A DNA stretch of 5,691 nt, taken from NCBI GenBank assembly GCA_026416315.1, contig JAOAFK010000180.1, forward strand, positions 1-5,691, given 5' to 3'. Under the pieces are notes generated by a model. That model made no database searches. It was not told the DNA's origin and was given only the letters and a program-made list of their open reading frames with translations. Below are positions 1 through 5,650 of the stretch, piece after piece. The stretch comes from Syntrophorhabdaceae bacterium (GTDB lineage Bacteria > Desulfobacterota > Syntrophorhabdia > Syntrophorhabdales > Syntrophorhabdaceae). Position 1 is the stretch's first letter. Each line of letters starts with the position of its first letter. A program made the translations under genes and the position numbers.

Positions 1-19
1 AGATGTGTATAAGAGACAG
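1..19. other. Sequencing-adapter remnant (Tn5 mosaic end)
   Basis: The 19 bases AGATGTGTATAAGAGACAG are identical to the engineered Tn5 mosaic-end sequence that tagmentation library kits add to every fragment. The mosaic end is a synthetic hybrid of the natural Tn5 inside and outside ends, so it is not expected in a wild genome. Genuine gene sequence starts at base 20, where the reading frame of glyA is already running. This marks the true left end of the assembled molecule and explains why the first gene is cut. Confidence 0.97.
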
Positions 20-924
20 ATATAGACCATGGGGGTCATCTTACACACGGGGCAAGGGTGAGTTTTTCAGGAAAATTCTACAGGACAGTGGGATATAAGG
101 TCTCTCAAAAGGATGAGATGCTTGACTATGATGAAATAAGAGACATTGCCTTAAAAGAAAAACCAAAGTTAATTATAGCCGGTGCAAGTGCATATTCACG
201 GATCATAGATTTCAAAAAATTCAGAGAGATAGCGGATGAGGTTGGCGCCTATCTTATGGCAGATATTGCTCACATAGCAGGCCTTATAGTAACAGGTCAT
301 CATCCAAGCCCCATTGAATACGCCCATTTTGTTACAACGACTACACATAAGACACTCCGTGGCCCAAGGGGTGGTCTTATATTATGTAAAAGTGAATTTG
401 CAAAAAAGATAGATTCAGCAGTCTTTCCAGGGATTCAGGGTGGTCCACTCATGCATGTCATTGCTGCAAAGGCAGTTGCCTTAAAAAATGCCATGAGTGA
501 AGACTTCAAAGAATATTCAAGACAAATTATAGCTAATGCCCAGCATCTTTGTAGAAAGATGATGGAAAAAGGTTACAGAATCGTCTCTGGCGGTACAGAC
601 AACCACTTATTCCTTGTTGATCTTACAAATAAAGGGATAACGGGAAATGTGGCCCAGGAGGCATTAGAAAAAAGCGGTATCATGATAAACAAAAACCTCA
701 TCCCTTTTGATACAAAAAGCCCCATGGTAACAAGCGGTATAAGGATTGGCACCCCGGCCATTACAACAAGGGGGATGAAAGAAAGGGAAATGGAGGTCAT
801 TGCTGATTTAATAGATAAGGTTTTAAAAAACCCAGAAAATGAAAATATCCAGAGGGAAGTCAGAGAAGAAGTAAAAAACTTATGTATGAAATTTCCTTTT
901 TACTCAAAGATTTATGATATATGA
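20..924 (+). CDS. glyA: Serine hydroxymethyltransferase, 5'-truncated at the contig edge
   Basis: This cytosolic PLP enzyme interconverts serine plus tetrahydrofolate with glycine plus 5,10-methylene-tetrahydrofolate, the main one-carbon donor. About 300 codons are present; the family is usually near 415 residues, so roughly 115 N-terminal residues are missing. The first full codon is at 22, giving IDHGGHLTHG, the conserved active-site segment. A GTG at 58 lies inside the gene and is not its start. Seen further on: DIAHIAGL near base 262 (Asp and His that contact PLP), the Schiff-base motif TTTTHKTLRGPRGG with the PLP lysine at 349-351, DNHLFLVDL, and SGIRIGTPA with the substrate-carboxylate arginine at 742-744. 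The C-terminus is complete. Its TGA stop overlaps the next gene's ATG (ATGA, 921-924), which suggests translational coupling. Apart from the adapter-caused truncation the reading frame is clean. Confidence 0.97.
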
Positions 925-1367
925 AAAACCATAGACCTGACTGGGATAGCTATTTTATGGAGATTGCTCGGATTGTTTCAAAGAGATCCACATGCATAAG
1001 AAGACATGTAGGTGCTTTAATTGTAAAGGATAAAAGGATACTCTCCACAGGTTATAACGGTGCACCAAAGGGACTCAAACACTGTATGGACAGTGGATGT
1101 TTAAGGGAAAAGATGAACATAGCCTCTGGCGAGAGACATGAACTCTGCAGAGGACTCCATGCAGAGCAGAATGCCATAATTCAGGCAGCCCTACATGGTG
1201 TCTCCATAAATGGTGCAGAACTTTATACCACACATCTGCCGTGCTCCATCTGTATGAAGATGATTATAAATGCAGGCATTTTAAAGATAACATATCTTGA
1301 TGGATACCCAGATGAACTCTCCGTTGAACTCATAAAAGAATCAAATATTAAAATGAAAAAGATATGA
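921..1367 (+). CDS. comEB: dCMP deaminase (ComEB/deoxycytidylate deaminase family)
   Basis: This zinc enzyme probably hydrolyses dCMP to dUMP and ammonia, feeding thymidylate synthesis. Its 148 residues are normal for the family. The zinc and catalytic motif HAEQNAI has His80 as ligand and Glu82 as proton shuttle, and PCSICMKMI supplies Cys108 and Cys111. The N-terminal WDSYFMEIARIVSKRSTC and GYNGAPKG (44-51) are characteristic of dCMP deaminases rather than of cytidine or tRNA-adenosine deaminases. The segment between about 54 and 76 has three more cysteines (55, 60, 76), typical of this subfamily and possibly a second metal site; that last point is inference. The ATG at 921 is chosen because the conserved Trp8 region lies just after it. 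The gene overlaps glyA and nrdR by four bases each and has no strong ribosome binding site, so coupling is likely. ComEB is the Bacillus name; no competence role is implied here. Confidence 0.93.
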   Translation: MKNHRPDWDSYFMEIARIVSKRSTCIRRHVGALIVKDKRILSTGYNGAPKGLKHCMDSGCLREKMNIASGERHELCRGLHAEQNAIIQAALHGVSINGAELYTTHLPCSICMKMIINAGILKITYLDGYPDELSVELIKESNIKMKKI

Positions 1368-1828
1368 AGTGTCCTTTTTGCGGTTATACGGAAAGTAAGG
1401 TTCTTGATTCAAGGACAAATAAAGAAATGGACACGATAAGAAGAAGAAGGGAATGCCTCAAATGTGGAAAGAGATTTACCACCGCAGAAAGACTTGAAGA
1501 AGGTATGTTACTTGTTATAAAAAAAGATGGAAGACGTGAAGTCTTTGATAGAACAAAGATATTAAACGGTCTTAAAAAGGCATGTGAAAAAAGGCCGATC
1601 AGCATTACAACCCTTGAAAAGATCGTTTCAAGGATTGAATACAATTTATTTGAAAGAAGCGAAAGGGAAATAAAGTGTTCTGAAATCGGCGAGATGGTAA
1701 TGGATGAGCTTAAAAAACTCGATGAAGTCGCCTACGTTCGTTTTGCCTCTGTGTACAGACAGTTTAAGGACATAAATGAATTCATGGAAGAACTAAAAGA
1801 ACTACTCATTAAGAAGGGCGAACAATGA
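1364..1828 (+). CDS. nrdR: Transcriptional repressor NrdR
   Basis: NrdR senses ATP/dATP and represses ribonucleotide reductase genes by binding paired NrdR boxes. The 154 residues match the usual 150 or so. The N-terminal zinc ribbon is complete: MKCPFCG (Cys3, Cys6) and CLKCGKRFTT (Cys31, Cys34), with the basic run RRRR at 26-29 just before the second cysteine pair, part of the DNA-binding surface. From about residue 49 the ATP-cone domain follows, starting VIKKDGRREVFDRTKI and ending near EVAYVRFASVYRQF, both family signatures. The start is fixed by the invariant MKCPFC. It overlaps the deaminase and ribD by ATGA junctions. No NrdR box is visible in this window, so if it regulates its own operon the site would lie upstream of the missing glyA start; its other targets are elsewhere. 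Confidence 0.98.
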   Translation: MKCPFCGYTESKVLDSRTNKEMDTIRRRRECLKCGKRFTTAERLEEGMLLVIKKDGRREVFDRTKILNGLKKACEKRPISITTLEKIVSRIEYNLFERSEREIKCSEIGEMVMDELKKLDEVAYVRFASVYRQFKDINEFMEELKELLIKKGEQ

Positions 1829-2928
1829 ACGACGAAGAATATATGAAACTCGCTTTATCTCTTGCAAAAAAAGGAAGGGGAACAACATCCCCCAACCCTA
1901 TGGTAGGGGCTGTCATAGTAAAAAATGACAGTATTGTAGGAAAGGGTTATCATAAAAAGGCAGGTTTGCCCCATGCAGAAGTGATGGCCATAAATGAGGC
2001 CAAGGAAAAGGCAAAGGATGCAACCTTATATGTAAATCTCGAACCATGTGTGCATTTTGGAAAGACCCCACCATGTACAGAAGCCATCATCAATGCAGGT
2101 ATAAAAAAAGTTGTTATGGCTATGTTCGACCCAAATCCACAGGTAAGTGGAAAGGGAGCCCAAAGACTGAAAGATGCAGGTATTAGTGTAAAAATAGGTG
2201 TCCTTGAGGAAGACGCAAAAAGACTGAACGAGGCATTTATAGTATACATGGAAAAAACAAGACCTTTTTTTATCATGAAGGCAGCCATAAGTCTCGATGG
2301 GAAAATAGCAACAAAAACATGTGATTCAAAATGGATATCCAATGAACAATCAAGACGATATACGAACAAGTTAAGGGCATCTGTAGATGCCATCATGGTG
2401 GGTATAAATACAGTCATTACTGACAATCCCATGCTCATACCAAAGTTGATAAAGGTAAAAAAATACCCTTTGAGAATCATCCTCGATTCAAAATTGAGGC
2501 TGCCCCTGTCATGTGATATTGCAAAGACTGCAGAAAAATATAAAACCCTCGTTTTTACATCAGAAGATTCACGGCATGATAAAGAGGCAAGACTCACTTC
2601 CCTTGGAATTGAGGTGATTAAATGCCCCAAGGACGAAAACGGAAGGGTATCTTTAAGATATGTAAGCAAAGAACTCTATAGAAGAGAAATCATGACAGTG
2701 CTTGTGGAAGGCGGAGGAGAATTAAATGGAGGACTATTAAAGGAAGGCTTGATAGACAAATTCATACTTTTCTATGCACCCATTTTCATTGGAGGTAAAT
2801 CTGCCCTCAACCTTATCGGAGGTAAAGGTGTAGATTTTTTAAAGGATGCATACAAGCTTAAAATCGAAGATATGAAAAGATTCAAAGAGGATATATGTCT
2901 GGAGGGTTATGTTCACAGGGATTATTGA
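1825..2928 (+). CDS. ribD: Bifunctional riboflavin biosynthesis deaminase/reductase RibD
   Basis: RibD catalyses the second and third steps of the pyrimidine branch: deamination of 2,5-diamino-6-ribosylamino-pyrimidinone phosphate, then NADPH-dependent reduction of the ribosyl side chain. The 367 residues are a normal fused length. The deaminase domain (about 1-145) has SPNPMVGAV, HAE (His50, Glu52) and PC...GKTPPC (Cys75, Cys84) for catalytic zinc. The reductase domain (about 147-367) begins FFIMKAAISLDGKIAT (Lys152) and contains SKWISN, a DNP motif at 200-202 and VEGGGELNGGLL (Glu295). After DNP it reads MLIPK where the family commonly has something like xLTVR, so the usual Thr and Arg are Ile205 and Lys207; this looks like a conservative variant, not inactivation. 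An AAGG motif seven bases before the ATG supports the start, which overlaps the nrdR stop (ATGA). It is the first riboflavin gene and has no leader, so there is no room for an FMN riboswitch. Confidence 0.97.
   Translation: MNDEEYMKLALSLAKKGRGTTSPNPMVGAVIVKNDSIVGKGYHKKAGLPHAEVMAINEAKEKAKDATLYVNLEPCVHFGKTPPCTEAIINAGIKKVVMAMFDPNPQVSGKGAQRLKDAGISVKIGVLEEDAKRLNEAFIVYMEKTRPFFIMKAAISLDGKIATKTCDSKWISNEQSRRYTNKLRASVDAIMVGINTVITDNPMLIPKLIKVKKYPLRIILDSKLRLPLSCDIAKTAEKYKTLVFTSEDSRHDKEARLTSLGIEVIKCPKDENGRVSLRYVSKELYRREIMTVLVEGGGELNGGLLKEGLIDKFILFYAPIFIGGKSALNLIGGKGVDFLKDAYKLKIEDMKRFKEDICLEGYVHRDY
2901..2906 (+). promoter_or_regulatory. Unusually close Shine-Dalgarno of ribE
   Basis: GGAGGG lies inside the 3' end of ribD. 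Counting from the GGAGG core only three bases separate it from the ribE ATG at 2909, against a usual five to nine. No other start is possible: upstream in the ribE frame there is no ATG, GTG or TTG before the stop at 2873, and MFTGIIE is the family's invariant N-terminus. Initiation may rely on ribosomes finishing ribD, whose stop is 20 bases downstream. Confidence 0.6.
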
Positions 2929-3556
2929 AGATATAGGTGAGATTACGGACATAAGAAAACAGGGCGGAAAATGGGAATTCTCCATTAAAACCCAAAAACT
3001 CACAAAAGACATAAAAGAAGGGGATAGCATCTCTGTAGACGGAGTGTGTCTTACAGTAACTCAAATAAAGGCAAATACTTTTAAGGCAGATGCATCCCTT
3101 GAAACACTGAATGTAACAACCCTTGGACGGAAAAATATAGGGGATAAGGTAAACCTTGAACTTGCCATGAGCCCGAATGGCAGGTTTGGTGGTCATATTG
3201 TAACAGGGCATGTAGATGGTATAGGAACCATAAAATCCATAAAATCTTCAGGTGAATCAAAGGTTTTAAGCATTGAAGTCCCTGAAGAGATCTCAAGGTT
3301 TATTGTAGTAAAGGGCTCTGTATGCATAGACGGCATTAGCTTGACAGTAAACACCAAGAATGATAATATTTTTACCGTTAACATAATCCCTTATACCTCA
3401 GAAAAAACCACCATAGGGGATAAAAAGATAGGGAGTCTGGTAAACATAGAAACCGACATAATAGGCAAGTATATAGAAAGCCTTTTAATAAAAACTGAAA
3501 AAAAAGGAATTGATTTTGATTTTTTATACAAACACGGTTACATTAAAGGGGAATAA
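2909..3556 (+). CDS. ribE: Riboflavin synthase (alpha chain)
   Basis: This homotrimeric enzyme dismutates two 6,7-dimethyl-8-ribityllumazine molecules into riboflavin and the diaminopyrimidine that RibH reuses. The name follows Bacillus usage; the E. coli gene is ribC. The 215 residues contain the expected internal duplication of two lumazine-binding barrels. The first (about 1-95) has MFTGIIEDIG and SISVDGVCLTV at 40-50; the second (about 96-195) has GGHIVTGHVDG at 94-104 and the matching SVCIDGISLTV at 137-147, ending NIETDIIGKYIESLL. The C-terminal helix region FDFLYKHGY is also typical. It overlaps ribD by 20 bases in another frame and is three bases from ribBA. An eight-A run at 3498-3505 encodes Lys-Lys near the C-terminus, but the frame stays correct past it. 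A perfect TTGACA hexamer at 3341 is probably a by-product of the conserved Leu-Thr codons. Confidence 0.97.
   Translation: MFTGIIEDIGEITDIRKQGGKWEFSIKTQKLTKDIKEGDSISVDGVCLTVTQIKANTFKADASLETLNVTTLGRKNIGDKVNLELAMSPNGRFGGHIVTGHVDGIGTIKSIKSSGESKVLSIEVPEEISRFIVVKGSVCIDGISLTVNTKNDNIFTVNIIPYTSEKTTIGDKKIGSLVNIETDIIGKYIESLLIKTEKKGIDFDFLYKHGYIKGE
3341..3369 (+). promoter_or_regulatory. Weak candidate internal promoter inside ribE
   Basis: A perfect -35 hexamer TTGACA (3341-3346) is followed by GATAAT (3362-3367, five of six matches, 15-base spacer) or TAATAT (3364-3369, four of six, 17-base spacer). If active it would start a transcript about 180 bases before ribBA, giving ribBA-ribH-nusB their own promoter. 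The TTGACA encodes part of the conserved Ser-Leu-Thr-Val motif, and neither spacing nor -10 box is ideal, so chance in an A+T-rich gene is the more likely explanation. Confidence 0.18.
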
Positions 3557-3559
3557 AAC

Positions 3560-4762
3560 ATGGCAACCTCAAGGATAGAAGATGTTTTAGAAGATGTGAG
3601 ACAGGGAAAGATGATCATCATCGTGGACGATGAGGACAGGGAAAATGAAGGGGATTTGATGATTGCTGCAGAAAAGGTTACCCCTGAGGCCATAACATTC
3701 ATGGCAAGGTATGCATGCGGCCTCATTTGCCTTTCCTTAACTGAAGAAAGGGTAAGGGAATTAGAATTACCCCTTATGGTTCAGGAGAACACCTCCCCTC
3801 ATAATACTGCCTTTACCGTATCTATTGAGGCAAAAGAAGGGGTCACCACAGGTATATCCGCCTATGACCGTGCAAGAACAATCAAGGTTGCCATAGATGA
3901 CAATACTACACCCGATGACCTCGCAAGGCCAGGCCACATATTCCCCCTTATGGCAAGAAAGGGTGGTGTCCTTGTAAGGGTTGGTCACACAGAGGCATCC
4001 GTTGACCTTGCAAGGCTTGCGGGACTGAAACCCGCAGGTGTCATATGTGAAATCATGAAGGAAGATGGGACCATGGCAAGGATGCCTGACCTTGAAAAAT
4101 TCGCTGAAAAATATAACCTCAAAATAGTGACCATTGCGGACCTCATAAAATACAGAACTAAAAACGAAAAGCTCGTTAGAAGGGTTGCAGAAACTACACT
4201 GCCCTCAAAATATGGCGGTGAATTCAGATTGATAGGCTACGAAAATGACATTGACAACAAAACCCATCTTGCCCTTGTGAAAGGAGAGATATCACCCGAT
4301 GATAATGTATTAGTTAGAGTCCATTCTGAATGTTTTACAGGTGATGTTTTAGGTTCCTTAAGATGTGATTGCGGTGACCAGTTACACACTGCCCTTACTT
4401 TGATAGGCAAGGAACAGAAAGGTGTGCTACTATATATGAGACAGGAAGGCAGAGGAATAGGCCTGTTAAACAAATTAAAGGCTTACAGTTTACAGGATAA
4501 GGGTCATGATACAGTAGAGGCAAATATTGCCCTCGGTTTTTCTCCGGATTTAAGGGATTACGGCATAGGTGCCCAGATCTTATATGACCTTGGTGTGAGA
4601 AAGATGAGGCTTATTACAAATAACCCAAGGAAGATAAAAGGACTTGAAGGCTATGGTCTGAAGGTTGTTGAGAGGGTTCCCCTTGAGATATCACCTACAA
4701 AATATAATATTACTTATCTCAAGACAAAGCAGAAAAAGCTCGGCCATCTATTAAATATTTAA
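3560..4762 (+). CDS. ribBA: Bifunctional DHBP synthase / GTP cyclohydrolase II
   Basis: RibBA performs both committed steps of riboflavin synthesis: ribulose 5-phosphate to 3,4-dihydroxy-2-butanone 4-phosphate plus formate, and GTP to the diaminopyrimidine phosphate plus formate and pyrophosphate. The 400 residues are the normal fused length. The DHBP synthase domain (about 1-200) carries the acidic metal site DDEDRENEGD at 23-32, EGVTTGISAYDR, RPGHIFPL and HTEASVDLARLAG from His143, then GVICEI and DGTMAR. The cyclohydrolase II domain (about 206-400) has VRVHSECFTGD and LRCDCGDQL, giving zinc ligands Cys258, Cys269 and Cys271, plus RQEGRGIGLLNK, DTVEAN, LGF and ITNNPRK. Neither half shows the motif loss seen in one-sided RibBA homologues, so both activities are expected. 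An AAAGGGG ribosome binding site at the end of ribE is eight to nine bases before the ATG. There is no leader, hence no riboswitch. Confidence 0.98.
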   Translation: MATSRIEDVLEDVRQGKMIIIVDDEDRENEGDLMIAAEKVTPEAITFMARYACGLICLSLTEERVRELELPLMVQENTSPHNTAFTVSIEAKEGVTTGISAYDRARTIKVAIDDNTTPDDLARPGHIFPLMARKGGVLVRVGHTEASVDLARLAGLKPAGVICEIMKEDGTMARMPDLEKFAEKYNLKIVTIADLIKYRTKNEKLVRRVAETTLPSKYGGEFRLIGYENDIDNKTHLALVKGEISPDDNVLVRVHSECFTGDVLGSLRCDCGDQLHTALTLIGKEQKGVLLYMRQEGRGIGLLNKLKAYSLQDKGHDTVEANIALGFSPDLRDYGIGAQILYDLGVRKMRLITNNPRKIKGLEGYGLKVVERVPLEISPTKYNITYLKTKQKKLGHLLNI

Positions 4763-4766
4763 GGAG
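4760..4766 (+). promoter_or_regulatory. Strong ribosome binding site of ribH, fused to the ribBA stop
   Basis: TAAGGAG is a seven-base match to the anti-Shine-Dalgarno sequence and sits five bases before the ribH ATG at 4772. Its TAA is the ribBA stop codon. It is the best ribosome binding site in the window, which fits the need for many copies of RibH, a protein that commonly assembles into large shells in this family. Confidence 0.85.
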
Positions 4767-4771
4767 ATTTT

Positions 4772-5260
4772 ATGATACATGAAGGAAAATTGATAGCAAA
4801 GGGATTAAAGATTGCCATAGTTGTAAGCAGATTCAACAGCTTCATAACAGAAAGACTCCTTGAAGGTGCCCTTGACGCACTGAAAAGACATGGTGCAGAG
4901 GAAAAGGATATAGAGATATACAAGGTTCCAGGTTCTTTTGAGATACCTCTCATTGCAAAGCTTCTTGCTAAAAAACATTACATTGATGGTATTATTTGTC
5001 TTGGTGCTATCATAAAGGGTGCAACACCACATTTCCATTATGTGGCAAACGAGGTGACCAAAGGTATTGCCCAGGTTGCCCTTGATTTTGAAAAACCCGT
5101 TACATTCGGAATAATTACAAGTGATAACATAGAGCAGGCCATAGAAAGGGCTGGAACAAAGTCCGGAAACAAGGGATACGATGCGGCCATGTCCATGATT
5201 GAATTAGTTAATTTAATAAAGGATAACAGATTGTGCGCAGAAGAAAGGCAAGAGAGTTAG
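4772..5260 (+). CDS. ribH: 6,7-dimethyl-8-ribityllumazine synthase
   Basis: RibH condenses the ribitylamino-pyrimidine made by RibD (after dephosphorylation) with the butanone phosphate from RibBA to give lumazine, the substrate of RibE. At 162 residues it is slightly longer than the common 154-158. Motifs in order: YEGKL-like IHEGKL, SRFNSFITERLLEGA (aromatic Phe21 stacks on the substrate), VPGSFEIP, GAIIKGATPHF with catalytic His87, YVANEVTKGIAQVAL, and EQAIERAGTKSGNKG containing the phosphate-binding Arg. After the catalytic His-Phe this protein has His89 where family members I recall, such as those of Aquifex and Bacillus, have Asp. The last dozen residues (DNRLCAEERQES) are a non-conserved tail encoded by DNA that also carries the start of nusB (28-base overlap). 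Family members form pentamers or 60-subunit capsids; which form applies here cannot be told from sequence. Confidence 0.97.
   Translation: MIHEGKLIAKGLKIAIVVSRFNSFITERLLEGALDALKRHGAEEKDIEIYKVPGSFEIPLIAKLLAKKHYIDGIICLGAIIKGATPHFHYVANEVTKGIAQVALDFEKPVTFGIITSDNIEQAIERAGTKSGNKGYDAAMSMIELVNLIKDNRLCAEERQES
5218..5223 (+). promoter_or_regulatory. Ribosome binding site deciding the GTG start of nusB
   Basis: AAAGGA inside ribH lies nine bases before the GTG at 5233. The protein from that GTG begins MRRRKARELALKMLYQ, the conserved NusB N-terminus. A TTG at 5231 is out of frame. The site therefore supports a rare start codon inside the preceding gene. Confidence 0.7.
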
Positions 5261-5649
5261 CCCTCAAGATGCTATACCAGATGGAAACAGCAGGCACAGA
5301 CCCTGAATATGCCCTCAATAAATACTGTGAGGTGTTTCCCCATCAACCAGATATAATGGAGTATGCAAGATACATACTTTCTGGTGTAAAACAGGATATG
5401 GAAAAGATTGACGCATACATAGATTCATCATGCGAGAACTGGAATCTCAACAGGATCACATATGTGGATAGAAATATACTGCGAATAGGCGTGTTTGAGA
5501 TGATTTTTTCTATAGACTGTCCACCGAAGGTGGCAATTAATGAGGCAATTGAGCTTGCAAAAAAATACGGTAGTGAGGAATCAAAAAATTTTATAAACGG
5601 TGTCCTTGATAGGGTTTTAAAAGAATATCTTAAAAAAGGAGCAGCATAA
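5233..5649 (+). CDS. nusB: Transcription antitermination factor NusB
   Basis: NusB, an all-helical cytosolic protein, binds boxA RNA with NusE (ribosomal protein S10) and promotes processive transcription of rRNA operons. The 138 residues equal the usual length. Visible signatures are the Arg-rich N-terminal helix RRRKARELALKMLYQME (RNA binding), WNLNRITYVDRNILRIGVFEM in the middle, and PPKVAINEAIELAKKYGSEESKNFINGVLDRVLKEY at the C-terminal end, all intact. The start is GTG, supported by an AAAGGA site and by the family's N-terminus. It overlaps ribH by 28 bases, the longest overlap here, so its translation is probably coupled to RibH. Placement after ribH is widespread in bacteria and does not imply a role in flavin synthesis. 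Confidence 0.97.
   Translation: MRRRKARELALKMLYQMETAGTDPEYALNKYCEVFPHQPDIMEYARYILSGVKQDMEKIDAYIDSSCENWNLNRITYVDRNILRIGVFEMIFSIDCPPKVAINEAIELAKKYGSEESKNFINGVLDRVLKEYLKKGAA
5635..5641 (+). promoter_or_regulatory. Ribosome binding site of the gene starting at 5651
   Basis: AAAGGAG within the last codons of nusB is nine bases before the ATG at 5651. It supports calling the short open frame at the window end as a real gene start. Confidence 0.65.
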
Positions 5650-5650
5650 A

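Noticed and set aside
1..19. Natural Tn5/IS50 insertion end
   Set aside because: The sequence is the engineered mosaic end, which differs from both natural IS50 ends, and no transposase or target duplication is present.
58..60. GTG as a start for glyA
   Set aside because: The frame is open upstream and encodes the conserved HGGHLTHG segment, so this is an internal valine.
1950..2669. A 239-codon open frame antisense to ribD
   Set aside because: Its translation shows no family motif and is rich in Ser, Phe, Leu and Met as expected for the reverse of an A-rich gene; the sense strand encodes an intact RibD.
3228..3245. Perfect 9-base tandem repeat CCATAAAAT x2 in ribE
   Set aside because: It encodes part of Thr-Ile-Lys-Ser-Ile-Lys-Ser in a variable loop after HVDGIG. 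Two short copies in an A+T-rich gene are expected by chance and the frame is kept.
3498..3505. Eight-A run in ribE as a frameshift site
   Set aside because: The zero frame continues into the conserved C-terminal region and the product has normal length. No stem-loop or alternative product is evident downstream.
4251..4256. TTGACA in ribBA as a -35 element
   Set aside because: No acceptable -10 box lies 15-19 bases downstream.
4683..4708. TTGAGA...TATAAT promoter-like pair 64 bases before ribH
   Set aside because: The spacer is only 14 bases, too short for a sigma-70 promoter, and TATAAT falls on Tyr-Asn-Ile-like codons near the ribBA end.
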